NCBI RefSeq assembly: GCF_032452875.1
Contig: NC_083879.1
Coordinates: 86,995,572-87,059,571 of the forward strand
Length of the DNA: 64,000 bases
Origin: Bos javanicus
Lineage: Eukaryota; Chordata; Mammalia; Artiodactyla; Bovidae
Reading direction: 5' to 3'
The notes below the pieces were generated by a model. That model made no database searches, was not told where the DNA came from, and saw only the letters and a program-made list of their open reading frames with translations. Made by a program: the position numbers and the translations under genes. Shown piece after piece: positions 23,076-35,100 of the stretch (position 1 is the first letter of the stretch; every line of letters begins with the position of its first letter).

Positions 23076-25956
23076 GAGAGGGAGAGAAGCCCCTGCAGTA
23101 AATGGGGTCCAGTGTGAGCATAGTAACAGTGGGTGAAGCTGGGCGAAGGGAACGTGGATTCCTTAAGCTGTTTGCGATTCTGTGCTTGAAGTGCTTGAAA
23201 ACAAATGGGAAAGGACAGGGAGGAAGAAAAGCCACTGGCTTTGACAAGGGCCTCCAGGGCCCTGAAAGCAGACCGCCCCTGGGCCAGGGGGGCGCGTGAG
23301 CCCTGGCGGGGTGGGTGAGGCTCTGGGTCGAGGGTGACCTGCCCTGCCTGTGCTGCAGGGCTGGCCTGTGGTCAGGCTCCAGCCAGCCCGCGTCTCCTCG
23401 GTCTCGTCTGGGGGCCCAACGTCTCCTCGCTGGCATCTGGGAGGACCAGCCCGCGTCTCCTTGCTCAGGTCTGGGGCCCAGCGTCTCCTCGCTTCTGTCT
23501 GGGGGTGGGCAGGGGAGAGGAGAAGCCCGAGGAGCTGACGTGGGCTTAGCCTGGCCGTCACCTGTCTGCAGCTCGGCCCCGGAACCTAAGCCCCGTCCAG
23601 AGAACTCGAGGCTGAGCGGGTGGCTGGCCGCTGGAGCCCCCGAAAGGCTCGAGGCTGGCATCCTTCCGCCACACCGGCGCTCACATCATATCCACTCCTT
23701 CACCGGGAACAGGTCAAGACAGGGGGCGTCTTAACCCAGGTGGTCAGCGCTGCCTCTGTCACCCCAGGGATCCCTTACACCTTCAGGGTGAGTCTCGGGG
23801 ACGGAGTTTTCAAACTCCACTTTTCGGTGGAGCACAAAGTTGGAGGCTTCCTGCTTGACATCTGGTTGGTATTTCCCTCTGTCTGGTCCGGGTGCTGGGT
23901 TCATAACTGATGGGGCGGTCAGGGAGCCAGGGGGGCTGGGGGTGGGGGTCGGCTTGTTGGAGGGCCCCTCCCTGAAGCTGTGGCGCAGGGTGTGAACCTG
24001 TGGTTCTCACACCCACGTCCTGACCGGCCCTGGGGCCGTAATGCAGGCGTGCAGTACAGATGCAGGAGGGAAATGGCCACCAAATTCAGGGCAATGGAAT
24101 TTCAGGCAAGAGCTGAAGAGATGGAGAGAGATGTATGTGTGATGATCTAGGAAAATGTCCAGAAAAGTGTCAAGTGAAAAACACCCATAACAAGTCACAG
24201 GTAATGTGGGATTCCTATTTGTGCAGAGAAGTCGTGTGTGTGTGTATCACACAAATGCACGTGTGTGGCACCCCGCTTACCCTCACTGTATGTGTGCAGA
24301 GCCTTCTGGAAGGACGTGTAGGCACCGTGACCTCTCAGCCTGGTGACACCAGTCGGGTGAGGGTCTGAGGGATCCTGGGTCCCACACCTCAATTTATGGA
24401 CTGGGTTTCTAAAGCTGTGTGTACGTATCCCCCTTCTAATAAAAATGAAATCAGCAACTATTACATTTTAGAACATCTGAGTACATATGGGATTGTCTTT
24501 CCTTTTATGATTTTTTTCTTTTCAAGATTTGCGTTTCCCTGAAATAGGAAAAGGAAGTGGGGGGAACGAACTTCTCTCTAATTTTATGAGCCTGAGAATC
24601 TCTGTGTTTTAGTTTATAATCAGTCTGTAAGTAGACTCGCTGCCTGACTCCCAAGGAGGCGATTAGTTCTCCTGCATCATCAGGAGGGTGGAGGCCCCAC
24701 GGCTCCAGCCCAGGGGCTCCCCGACCCTGGGCACAGTGGCGCGGGCACGCGGCTCTGACGGGAGGGCGGGGCACGTGGCACAGAGGCTGCGTGGAAGCCC
24801 AACACGTCCTGTGCGCCTGGGCCAGGGTCGACTCACCTTAGCCGGCTTCCCTTCCTGGAAGATGACTCTGTTAATCTCCACACCCCCAGCCCTGCCTGCA
24901 CCCGCGCGGCGGGGCACCTGCCCTCCCCCCGACTCTGACTGCCGGGAGTCCGGAGCAGTGAGGTTAGTTCGGTGGCTCAGAGGCGCTGCCTGGAGCCCCT
25001 GTGTCACAATGCGTGTGAGGCCAAGGGCTTGTCAGCACAGCCAGGGGCCCCGCGGGCCGGCGGAGCACCACCCATGGCCTCGGCTGGAAATGCGCCCCGG
25101 GTCACTGCGGCCCAGGGCTTGGGGTGAGTGCCGCGCGTGTCTGGAGGGGACGCGCCTGACTGCTCCGCAGCAAGCCTTCTCCCCGTGGGGACGGCCACCC
25201 CACGACAGGCCCGCCAAGCTGGTGAAGCACGTGTTATGTGTCAGCCGCCACCCACTGTTGCGCTCACGCTAGCCGCTGCTTCACCAAGGCTGTGGTCAGG
25301 GTTATTTTTAACAAGAGCGAGTGTCCTCAGGGAGAAGCCGGACCACAGGGAGCAGGCCCGGCTCTGTCCTCATCTGCGAGCCTGGGGACGGACATCCCGT
25401 TTCCAGGCGTCCTTGGTTACTTGCTCCCAGAGGGGTTGGTGTTAAGCGCTGGTGTGATTAAACACATGGGCTGGCGGTTAGACGAGCGTGTGGGGTGCCC
25501 CGAAGGCTCGGGCTGGGGGCCGCTCTTCCTCCTGGTCTGGACACACCGCAGTGAGGATGCAGACACAGCAGCTGCCCCCCGGGGCTGGGAACCCAGCGGT
25601 GTGTGGGGTGGACAGGCCTCGCTAAGAGCTGGAAAGCAGCCGTGCAGAACGCCCTGCAGCCCGAGGCCGTCCCAGCTGAGCCGTGGCGGTTAGTGCTGTC
25701 CAGTCAATGAGCAGAGAGCGTTAGTTTTGCAACAGAATAAAATACACCGAGTGTCCAAGAGGCCCTTCGTGACCTTGTATTTGGAGGTCTGAGGCTGTTG
25801 AACGCAGAGTGACATCAGTAAGGCATGAGGCTCGGCCAGGGCAGGGAGGACACGCTCACCGGACAAACAATGCATTTTATGCAGCAGTTAGGCCCCGGGA
25901 GCCCGGAGGGCGGGTTAAGACGGCGCGGAGCTGCGTGTGGCCCCGCGGGGAGGGCT
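23076..25956 (-). other. ADPRHL1 downstream region / long-isoform intron
   Basis: Unique sequence. It would be 3' flank for the canonical transcript and intron for the long isoform. A CATAAA variant hexamer on the minus strand at about 25872-25880 is the only weak polyadenylation candidate I saw near the canonical stop. Confidence 0.45.
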
Positions 25957-26114
25957 TTACTTCTCCTGCGAGGACAGGCGGTGCAGCGCCTCGCCCAGGC
26001 GCCTCAGCTCGTCCTGGTGCTCCAGCTCGCGGTACAGCCCCGCGGGGACGGCGTCCAGGCCGTGCAGCAGCCCGAACAGGCAGCCGGCGATGGCCCCGGT
26101 GGCCCCGCTCTCAC
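25957..26114 (-). CDS. ADPRHL1: ADPRHL1 exon 7 (canonical last exon, contains alternative donor at the stop)
   Basis: Acceptor CTTCCAG|GT. Encodes GESGATGAIAGCLFGLLHGL, DAVPAGLYRELEHQDELRRL, GEALHRLSSQEK and TAA. The last bases CAG GAG AAG TAA AGC contain AA|GTAAAG, a weak but usable 5' splice site whose use removes the stop and leaves a two-base phase, exactly what the giant exon at 18074 needs. Confidence 0.95.
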
Positions 26115-29100
26115 CTGGAAGAGGCGGGACCCTCAGAGCTGCCCCGTGGTCCCCGCCCCCGGCCCCGCATCCCCTCACCATGGGGCTGAGCTGTCTCAGC
26201 CTCTGCCCTGACCTCGGCTGTAGCCCAGTGAGGGGGCGGGGTGTCCCCTCCCGCTCCTTGGACGGCTGGACCCTGGCGTGCAGAGGTCTTCCCAGCCCAG
26301 GACCCAGCACTCAGGGGACAGCCTTGAAGGGGCGATGTCCTCACGGTGCCCCCCACCCGCTGACCTCGCCTCCCAGCCCCCTCCTCCCTACCCGCCCGAG
26401 GCCCCAGGTCGCTGCCCCCTTCTCCCCTCTGCCTGCCCCGAGAGGTGCCGCTGGGCACCCCTGGGTGCTCGGAGAGGCCCCTGGTGCTGGGGAGGTGGGT
26501 GTTCCTCCCAGCAGGAGGCCCGCAGGCGGCCCCTCACCTCCATGGAACATGGCGCGGCGGCACAGCTCCGTCCAGCTGCCCTTGGCTCCCAGGAGGGCGT
26601 CGTAGGCGATCATGGGGGCGTCGTGGCCCCGCCGGCCCCCGCGACCCTCAGAGCTCCATTTCCTGTACGTCTGGGGAAGGCACCACGGGTCAGAGGCCTG
26701 GCCCGGGCCATGCCGAGGGCCTCGGGGCACAGTTCCCAGCCCACCCCTGCACTGATGTGACACCCCTGTGTCCAGGCACTGCCCCCGGCTGAGGGTGGAC
26801 AGTGGGCAGGAAAGGCCTGCTTCCCAGGGCTCTCACACCCGAGCTGTCCCGCAGACAAAGGCGGCAAATTCTGTGATGCAGATGGCTGGCAAGGGGCCTG
26901 GAATGTTGTGGTCGGGCGTCACTGCGGCCTGCGCGGGGCACGGGGACAAGTGAGGCTGGGTGGGTTGTGGGTGTTTTCTGGGCTGCAGACCAGTCGGTGG
27001 ACACAGTGGGAGCAACGGTGGCTGGGGCCTCAGGGCAGGTCCCTCTGTCTGGGAGAGAAAACTGATAAGGGGCAGGGGCCAGACACAGCCAGGGAGATGG
27101 ACGCAGGCAGGTCACACCGCTGCACCTTGGCAGCAAAGCCAGCTGGTCTGAGGCAGCAGCGTCTCCAGAACAGTGCGACTGAGTCTTTCTGCATCAGGGG
27201 ACTCGTGAGGGGTAAATGAAAGGGCAGTAGGAAGCACTTAAAAAGGAAAGGGTGGGTGCTGCTTCTTCCTCCACACCTTCCTGACACCTGGAATACAGGT
27301 GTGCTGGCTGGAGCGGGAGCAGCCAGTTTGGACTATGAGGCAAGTTCTCAGAATAGCAGAGCAGCCAAACAGGAAGATCCTCAGTTCCTCACTGCAAGAG
27401 ACTTCTGACCAGCTCTGAATACCCTTTATGTGAGAATAATAAATGTCTGTCTTGGTTAAACTGTAGCTACACAGGCTTTCTCTTGTGTTGCCAATCATGA
27501 TCCCGGTGATTTCAGCCACTTCAGGGGTTTTCTCAGCATGGGGAATGCCACTGGTTTGCACCAGTTTATTCATCCTAGACAACCCTATATCCCTGGTCTT
27601 CAGAAGAGATGAAGTGAGATGGACTATTTTTGCACAAATTGTGTTTGTATTCAAGAAGATGAAACAATAAAAGCAGTAGCCATTTCAAACGGGCTTCCTG
27701 CATGAAGTTTTCCACAGCCCCCCAAACGCTCCCTCAGCTCACCTCCCTGGTTCCCCACAGGTGGGGGCGGTAGGCAGGACTTGGCCTGGGACCCGGGGCA
27801 GTGGCCCCCACTTCTCCCACCCCAACCATCTCGGGCCCAAGAGCCTACTTTTTCCCTCTCCTCTGCATCATAGCGGTCAGGAAAGCTGGCCTCGTTCTCC
27901 GTGTCCTCGATGATTTTCCTCTCCTCCAGGTAGAACTGCCACTTAGCTTCAAAGTAAAACCAGTGTTCCTGGTACTCTAGACACAAAGAGCGGGAAGCAG
28001 GCTGTGCCGGCCGTCCAGCCGGGCACCGTGGACGGCGATGGGGAGGGCCAGAGGCAGAGCCCATGCCCCAGCCCAGATGGGCTTGGAGGGGGGCCTGAGG
28101 CTTTAGCAATGGCTCCCAAAATTAAAAGATGCTCACATTGTAGCTGCTTTGAGATACTAGCAGGGAAGATGAAGAGGGGAAAGGATGCTTGATGATGGGC
28201 TGAAGTAAGGCAACCATCGCAAGATCAAAGTGGCTTCTCATGGAAATTCTGAACATGAGTGTTTTTATTAACTCAATGCTGTGCCTGCAAAGTCAGGAGA
28301 CAGGACATTCATTGCCCCTAATTAATGGCCTGACATCCAAGCCCCAGAGGCACTGGTAACTTTTCTGAATCGTTGTGCAGCTCCACTGGCTCATGGATGA
28401 TGCTGGGGGTGAGGGGGAACCTGCGTCTCAAGAACCCAGAGAGGGTCCCCACACCGGGCCTCCCGCTCTGCGGCCAGGTGACACCACAGACCACAGACCT
28501 GGGGTCCGCCTGTCACACGGAGCCCCCTCCCCCTGGGCCTGGCCACTTCACTCTGTGTGTGGATGGAGCTGCCGGGAGCCGGCTCACCTGCCAGGTGCCG
28601 GATGGTCTTCTTGCAGTACTCCTCAGCCAGCGGCACTGTCCGAAGCATGTCTCGCCCCCACTGCTCCAGCCGCTTTCCCTGGACAGCGTATGATGCAAAC
28701 AGGGCGGTGCACAGGGACCCAAGGAAGCCTGGGATGCGGGACAGAGGCCAGGATGGACCCCCTGCACCCTCCCGCCGGGGCCACACTCGGGACAGAGGCC
28801 AGATGGATCCCTGCCCGCCGGGGCCACGCTCGGGACAGAGGCCAGGATGGAAACCCTGCACCCGCCCGCCGGGACCACACTCGGGACAGAGGCCAGATGG
28901 ATCCCTGCCCGCCGGGGCCACGCTCGGGACAGAGGCCAGGATGGAACCCCTGCCCGCCGGGGCCATGCTTGGGACAGAAGCCAGGATGGACCCCCCGTCC
29001 ACCCGCTGGGGTCACGCTCGTGACAGAGGCCCAGGATGGACCCCCCCACCCCTGCCCACCAGGGCCATGCTTGGGACAGAGGCCAGGATGGACCCCCGGC

Positions 29101-32100
29101 CCGCTGGGGCCACGCTCAGGACAGAGGCTAGGATGGATCCCCGCCTGCCAGGGCCACGCTCGGGACAGAGGCCCCAGGATGGAACCCCCACCCGCCAGGG
29201 CCACGCTCAGGACAGAGGCTAGGATGGACCCCCCGCCCACCGGGGCCATGCTTGGGACAGAAGCCAGGATGGACACCCCGTCCCCTGCTGGGGCCACACT
29301 TGGGACAGAGGCCCAGGATGGACCCCCCCACCCCTGCCCACCAGGGCCATGCTCGGGACAGAGGCCAGGATGGACGCCCCACCCCCCGCTGGGGCACACT
29401 CCCGAGTGTGGCTCCCGGTCACCCCGAGCCCCGCCCTCTGCCCCCACGCCATCACCTGTGGGGTGGTTGTGCGTCATCCTGCCGCACTCCACGCTGACCT
29501 CCACCAGCGTCTCCAGCCGCTCCGGCTGCCAGTACCGCATCCCCACGCACATCGCCTTGGTGGCAGCGCCAAACCCCGAACCTGTGTGGGGAACCCGCGT
29601 TCAGACCTCTGCCTGCAACCCCACCTAACCTGGACACGCACAGCAGTCTGTGCCCACGTTTATCAGTGTCGGTGACTCAGAGACAGGGACACTGCCCACA
29701 TCCCTAAGACGAGAGATGAAAGAAATTGCATGGGGGCACGTGTTGGAACAGACGCAGCCACGAAAGAGGCTTTCGGCTGGGGTGGGGCCCGCTCCCAGTG
29801 TGGCCCGGCTGGGAAACGCAGGAGCCAGAACCGTCCACGGTGCACGCCCAGTCATGTCTGCCCCTCTTCCTAAAAGCTGCTTCCCTGAGCTACAGCTGAC
29901 GGACAACCGGCCACATGTATTTAACAAATGCGTGTTGTCTTGACATGATACTCCCCGGAAACCGGTACCCAAGGAAAAACTGCACATGCATCTGTCACCC
30001 CAAAGTGAGCCTCTGCCCCCTTCAGAAACGTATACAAACAGAGTCATGTAGAAAGTAGCCTTTTTCGCCTGGCTCCCCTCACGCAGCGTAACTGCTGAGA
30101 CTTGTCTGCGCTGTGTGTCCGTAGCTGGGCTCCACCGTGTGGGTGGAGGGACCTCAGCTGGTTGGTCCACTTCCAGCTGATGCACGATCGAGTTGTCTCC
30201 AGTCTGAGGCTAATACAGATAAAGGTGCTATGAGCATTGATGACCAAGTCTCGTGCGGATGGGCGCTTTCTCTTCTCTTGGGTAAACATCTCTGAGAGGA
30301 ACGCTGAGCTCACACATCGCATGAATGTTCAGCGTGTGAGAAACTGCGGAACCAGGTTCCGAAGTGGCCACACCGCTGCACACCCCCCACCCTGGAATCT
30401 CCGCCACATCTGGACACCGCTGTCAACGCGAGCTCGCCCGTGAGGTTGGGGGTGAGCCCGTGAGGTTGAGGGTGAGCCTGTGAGGTTGGGGGTGAGCCCG
30501 TGAGGTTGGGGGTGAGCCTGTGAGGTTGGGGGTGAGCCCGTGAGGTTGGGGGTGAACCCGTGAGGTTGGGGGTGAGTCTGTGAGGTTGGGGGTGAACCCG
30601 TGAAGTTGGGGGTGAGCCTGTGAAATTGGGGGTGAACCCGTGAGGTTGGGGGTGGGCCCGTGAAGTTGAGGGTGAGCCTGTGAGGTTGGGGGTGAGCCCG
30701 TGAGGTTGGGGGTGAACCCGTGAGGTTGGGGGTGAGCCTGTGAGGTTGGGGGTGAGCCCGTGAGGTTGGGGGTGAGCCCGTGAGGTTGGGGGTGAACCCG
30801 TGAAGTTGGGGGTGAGCCTGTGAAATTGGGGGTTAACCCGTGAGGTTGGGGGTGAGCCCGTGAGGTTGGGGGTGAGTCTGTGAGGTTGGGGGTGAGGCTG
30901 TGAGATTGGGGGTAAGCCTGTGAGGTTGGGGGTAAACCCGTGAAGTTGGGGGTGAGCCCGTGAAGTTGGGGGTGAACCCGTGAGGTTGGGGGTGAGCCTG
31001 TGAGGTTGGGGGTGAGCCTGTGAGGTTGGGGGTGAGCCTATGAGGTTGGGGGTGAACCCGTGAAGTTGAGGGTGAGCCTATGAGGTTGGGGTGAGCCTGT
31101 GAGGTTGGGGGTGAGCCTGTGAAGTTGGGGGTGAGCCTGTGAGGTTGGGGGTGAGCCCGTGAAGTTGAGGATGAGCCCATGAGGTTGGGGGTGAGCCTGT
31201 GAAGTTGGGGGTGAGCCTGTGAGGTTGGGGGTGAGCCCATGAAGTTGGGGGTGAGCCTGTGAGGTTGGGGGTGAGCCCGTGAAGTTGAGGGTGAGCCCAT
31301 GAGGTTGGGGATGAGCCCGTGAAGTTGGGGGTGAGCCTGTGAGGTTGGGGGTGAGCCCGTGAAGTTGGGGGTGAGCCTTTGAGGTTGGGGGTGAGCCTAT
31401 GAGGTTGGGGTGAGCCTGTGAAGTTGGGGGTGAGCCTGTGAGGTTGGGGGTGAACCTGTGAGGTTGGGGGTGAGCCCGTGAGGTTGGGAGTGAACCCGTG
31501 AAGTCGGGGGTGAGCCTATGAGGTTGGGGGTGAGCCTGTGAGGTTGGGGGTGAGCCTTTGAGGTTGGGGGTGAACCCGTGAGGTTGGGGCCTTTCACCGT
31601 GGCTCCGTGTCAGCATGTGATAACGGGTGTGCTTCCCTGGCATGCACATGTCTTCCCTGGTGAAGCGCTTGTCTCAGTGGTTTTCCCACTTTTGTGTGGG
31701 GTTGCTCTTCTATAATCAGGGCTTTTTAATTAGTTACTCATTTATGCTCGCAGTGCGTCTTTGTCGCTGCACGTGAGCTTTCTCTGGCCGCAATGAGTGG
31801 GGGCTGCTCTCGAGCCACGAGGTGTGGCAGTGGCTTCTAGGCTCTAGGGTTCGGGTTAAGGAGCTGTGCACACGGGCTTAGCTGCTCCGCGGCATGTGGT
31901 ACCCTCCCAGACCAGGGATCCCACCCACGTCTCCTTCAGTGGCAGGCGGGTTCGTAACCACAGGGTCACCAGGGACGTCCCTCATCATTAGGCTCTGAGA
32001 GGTCTTCAGGGCGTCCCTGGGGGCTCAGAGGTAAAGAATCCACCTGCCGACACAGCAGACATGGATTTGATCCCTGATCCGGGAAGACCCCACATGGCGT

Positions 32101-35100
32101 GGAGAGACTACACTCACGCCCCACCACGACTGAGCCTGTGCTCTAGGGTGCGGGAGCCGTGACGACTGAGCCCACGGCCACAGCTGCTGAGGCCCGAGTG
32201 CCCGGGCCTGTGCTTACAGCAGGAGAGGCCCCTGCCGAGAGGCAGCGCCATCTCTCCCAGCTGGAGGAAGCCCCCAACGGAGACCCCGCACTGGCAACAA
32301 TAAATAAACAAAGTTACTTTTAAAAGACAAGTTCTTTGCGTCCTTGGGGTTCACATCCCTCGCAGACTTGTGCTCAGCAGTGCGTTCTCCAGCGCGTGGC
32401 CTGCCTGCCTGGCCTCTTAGCGGCTGCGTCTGAGGCGGGAGAGGGCGCCTGGGGGCTCCTGACCTCAGCTCCCCGGAGGGGCCGTGTGCGGTTGGCTCCG
32501 GGGCCTCTGCCGCTGTCGGCAGCCTCCCCGTGAGCATGCTGGGCCTGCGTTCCCATCGTCATTTCCTTCACAGATGAAATGCTGCCCGCGTGGCCGGTGC
32601 AGGTGGTCAGGACGTGTGGGCATCTCTCCCTGGCACCCTCGGGCATGGACTCCTCCGCTCCGCCCACAGAGGCTGCTCAGGCCTCGCTGCTCTGGGCGTC
32701 GGTCTGACCGGGTTTCTCTGCGCCCGGAGGTGCTGCTTCCGCTGGAACCCGCCGCCCTCACCTTGGCGGTCCGCAGGGAGGCGCGCTCCGTCTTTGTTGA
32801 CAGTTCTGAGTGATTTGATGGCTGTGGGTCTTGTTGGAGGTTTTTGTTTGTTTCTTATGCTTGGAATTTATTGAGTTTCTGGGCCATGTGCGTTCACGTC
32901 TTTTAAAATCTACTTTGGACAATTCTGGCCACTGTTTCTCCACATCGTTTCTATTCTCCCTCCCCTTTTAAGGACCCAGTGCTCCGACCTGTCCCATGGC
33001 TCCCTGATGTCCCTCCACGTTTTCGGGTTCTTTCTTCTCTGTGTGTCCCGGTTTTTATGTCCCAGTTTTATGTGGACAGTTTTTATCGCTCTGCCTTTCA
33101 AACTCACTCATCTTTTTTCTGAAATGTCTAATCCGCTGTGAATCTCAGTCAGTGAGTTTCACTCAGACACTGCAGTGTTTTCTCTAGAACTGAGATGTAG
33201 GTCTTTTGTGTACCTACAAAAGTATAGAAAAGAAAAGTGAAAGTGAAGTCGCTTAGTCGTGTCCGACTCTTTGCGACCCCGTGGACTGTAGCCCACCAGG
33301 CTCCTCCGTCCATGGGATTCTCCAGGCAAGAGTACTGGAGTGGGTTGCCATTTCCTTCTCCAGGGGATCTTCCCAACCCAGGGATGGAACCCAGGTCTCC
33401 CACATTGTAGGCAGACGCTTTACCATCTGAGCCACCAGGGAAGTCCTAATATATCTACTTAACTTTTCAGAAGTATAGAACGCACACAATTTTATATCCT
33501 TACCTGATAACTCTAATGACTGTCAGAGTTTGTCGTTTCTGATTTACTGATATTTCTCTTTTTTACGGACCATATTCCCTGCTTCTTTATTTGCCAGTTG
33601 AGCATTCTTTGGCATTGCCTTTCTTTGGGATTGGAATGAAAACTGACCTTTTCCAGTCCTGTGGCCACTGCTGAGTTTTCCAAATTTGCTGGCATATTGA
33701 GTGCAGAACTTTCACAGCATCATCTCTCAGGATTTGGAATAGCTCAACTGGAATTCCATCATCTCCACTAGCTTTGTTCGTAGTGAAATGTTCCTAAGGC
33801 CCACTTGACTTCACATTCCAGGATGTCTGGCTCTAGGTCAGTGATCACAACATCGTGATTATCTTGGTCGTGAAGATCGTTTTTGTACAGTTCTTCTGTG
33901 TATTCTTGCCATCTCTTCTTATTATCTTCTGCTTCTGTTAGGCCCATACCATTTCTGTCCTTTATCGAGCCAAAGAATTGATGCTTTTGAACTGTGGTGT
34001 TGGAGAAGACTCTTGAGAGTCCCTTGGACTGCAAGGAGATCCAACCAGTCCATTCTGAAGGAGATCAGCCCTGGGATTTCTTTGGAAGGAATGATGCTAA
34101 AGCTGAAACTCCAGTACTTTGGCCACCTCATGTGAAGAGTTGACTCATTGGAAAAGACTCTGATGCTGGGAGGGATTGGGGGCAAGAGGAGAAGGGGACG
34201 CCAGAGGATGAGATGGCTGGATGGCATCACCAACTCGATGGATGTGAGTCTCAGTGAACTCCGGGAGTTGGTGATGGACAGGGAAGCCTGGCGTGCTGTG
34301 ATTCATGGGGTCGCGAAGAGTCAGACACGACTGAGCGACTGATCTAATCTGATCTGATCTTTGACTTGATGGTATCCTTCAGCATCAACCCAGAGGTCAG
34401 GCCTGCCCTTGCTGTGAGCCCAGAGGTCGGGTCCAGGACCCCAGCAGCAGAGCCCTGGGGCAGAGGCTGCCTGCCAACATCACCCCAGATGGGATCATCA
34501 CAGACACAGACATTTGTTTTGGCTGAGAGCACACGTTTAAAAGGGAAGCAGTGGGAGATTATCCTTAAGGCACACCAGGGATGGTGACTGAGATGCCTGC
34601 ATCCCCGGTTGGTGCCCAGGTGGGGCCGGGTCCCTGGGGTCCTGTTGGGGGTGACGAGCAGGGCCCTGTCCCGAGGCCCTCTGGCCCCGCCTCCTCAGAG
34701 GAAGGGGAGAGCGCCCTGACCTTTCTCGTTGAATGGCGTGTGCCATGCCAGGAGGTAGTTGTCTGGCTTCAGCTGGGAGCAGCCCTCCAGGGTGGCCGGG
34801 TCTGCCCGCTGCTCCGGGAGCTTCTCCAGGACATCCACGTAGCGCCGCACCATCTCACGGTAGAGGTCGTCCAGGCACCAGAAGTCTGGGGAGGAAGGGA
34901 GGATCAGATGAGCCCCAGCACGCGGCCCGCCCCCACCACAGGAGGGAGGCCCTGGGACCGGCTCCCCGGAGAGACCTGACTGCAGACGCAGTGCGCTTTG
35001 GATTTCATCTCATTTCAGAGGCTGCGGTTTCTCGTTGTTACACACAAGAGTCTAGGAAGACCTGGGGTCTTCATGCACAGCGATGGCTCTGTCCACGAGG

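Noticed and set aside
22785..23661. Cys/Val-rich plus-strand and His/Thr-rich minus-strand frames
   Set aside because: Translations of the TG-rich simple tract.
25957..26670. Direct exon 6 to giant-exon splice (skipping exon 7)
   Set aside because: The phase is wrong (one base plus one base) and the reading hits a TGA within about 20 codons.
28375..29628. 417-residue plus-strand frame and minus-strand counterparts
   Set aside because: Created by the intron 3 minisatellite; ADPRHL1 exons 3 and 4 with good splice sites explain the true coding here.
30833..31649. His/Pro/Thr-rich minus-strand frames, and the thought of a CRISPR-like array
   Set aside because: A 20-bp tandem repeat has no spacers, and its frames are stop-free only because the unit lacks stops in every frame. 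The organism is a mammal.
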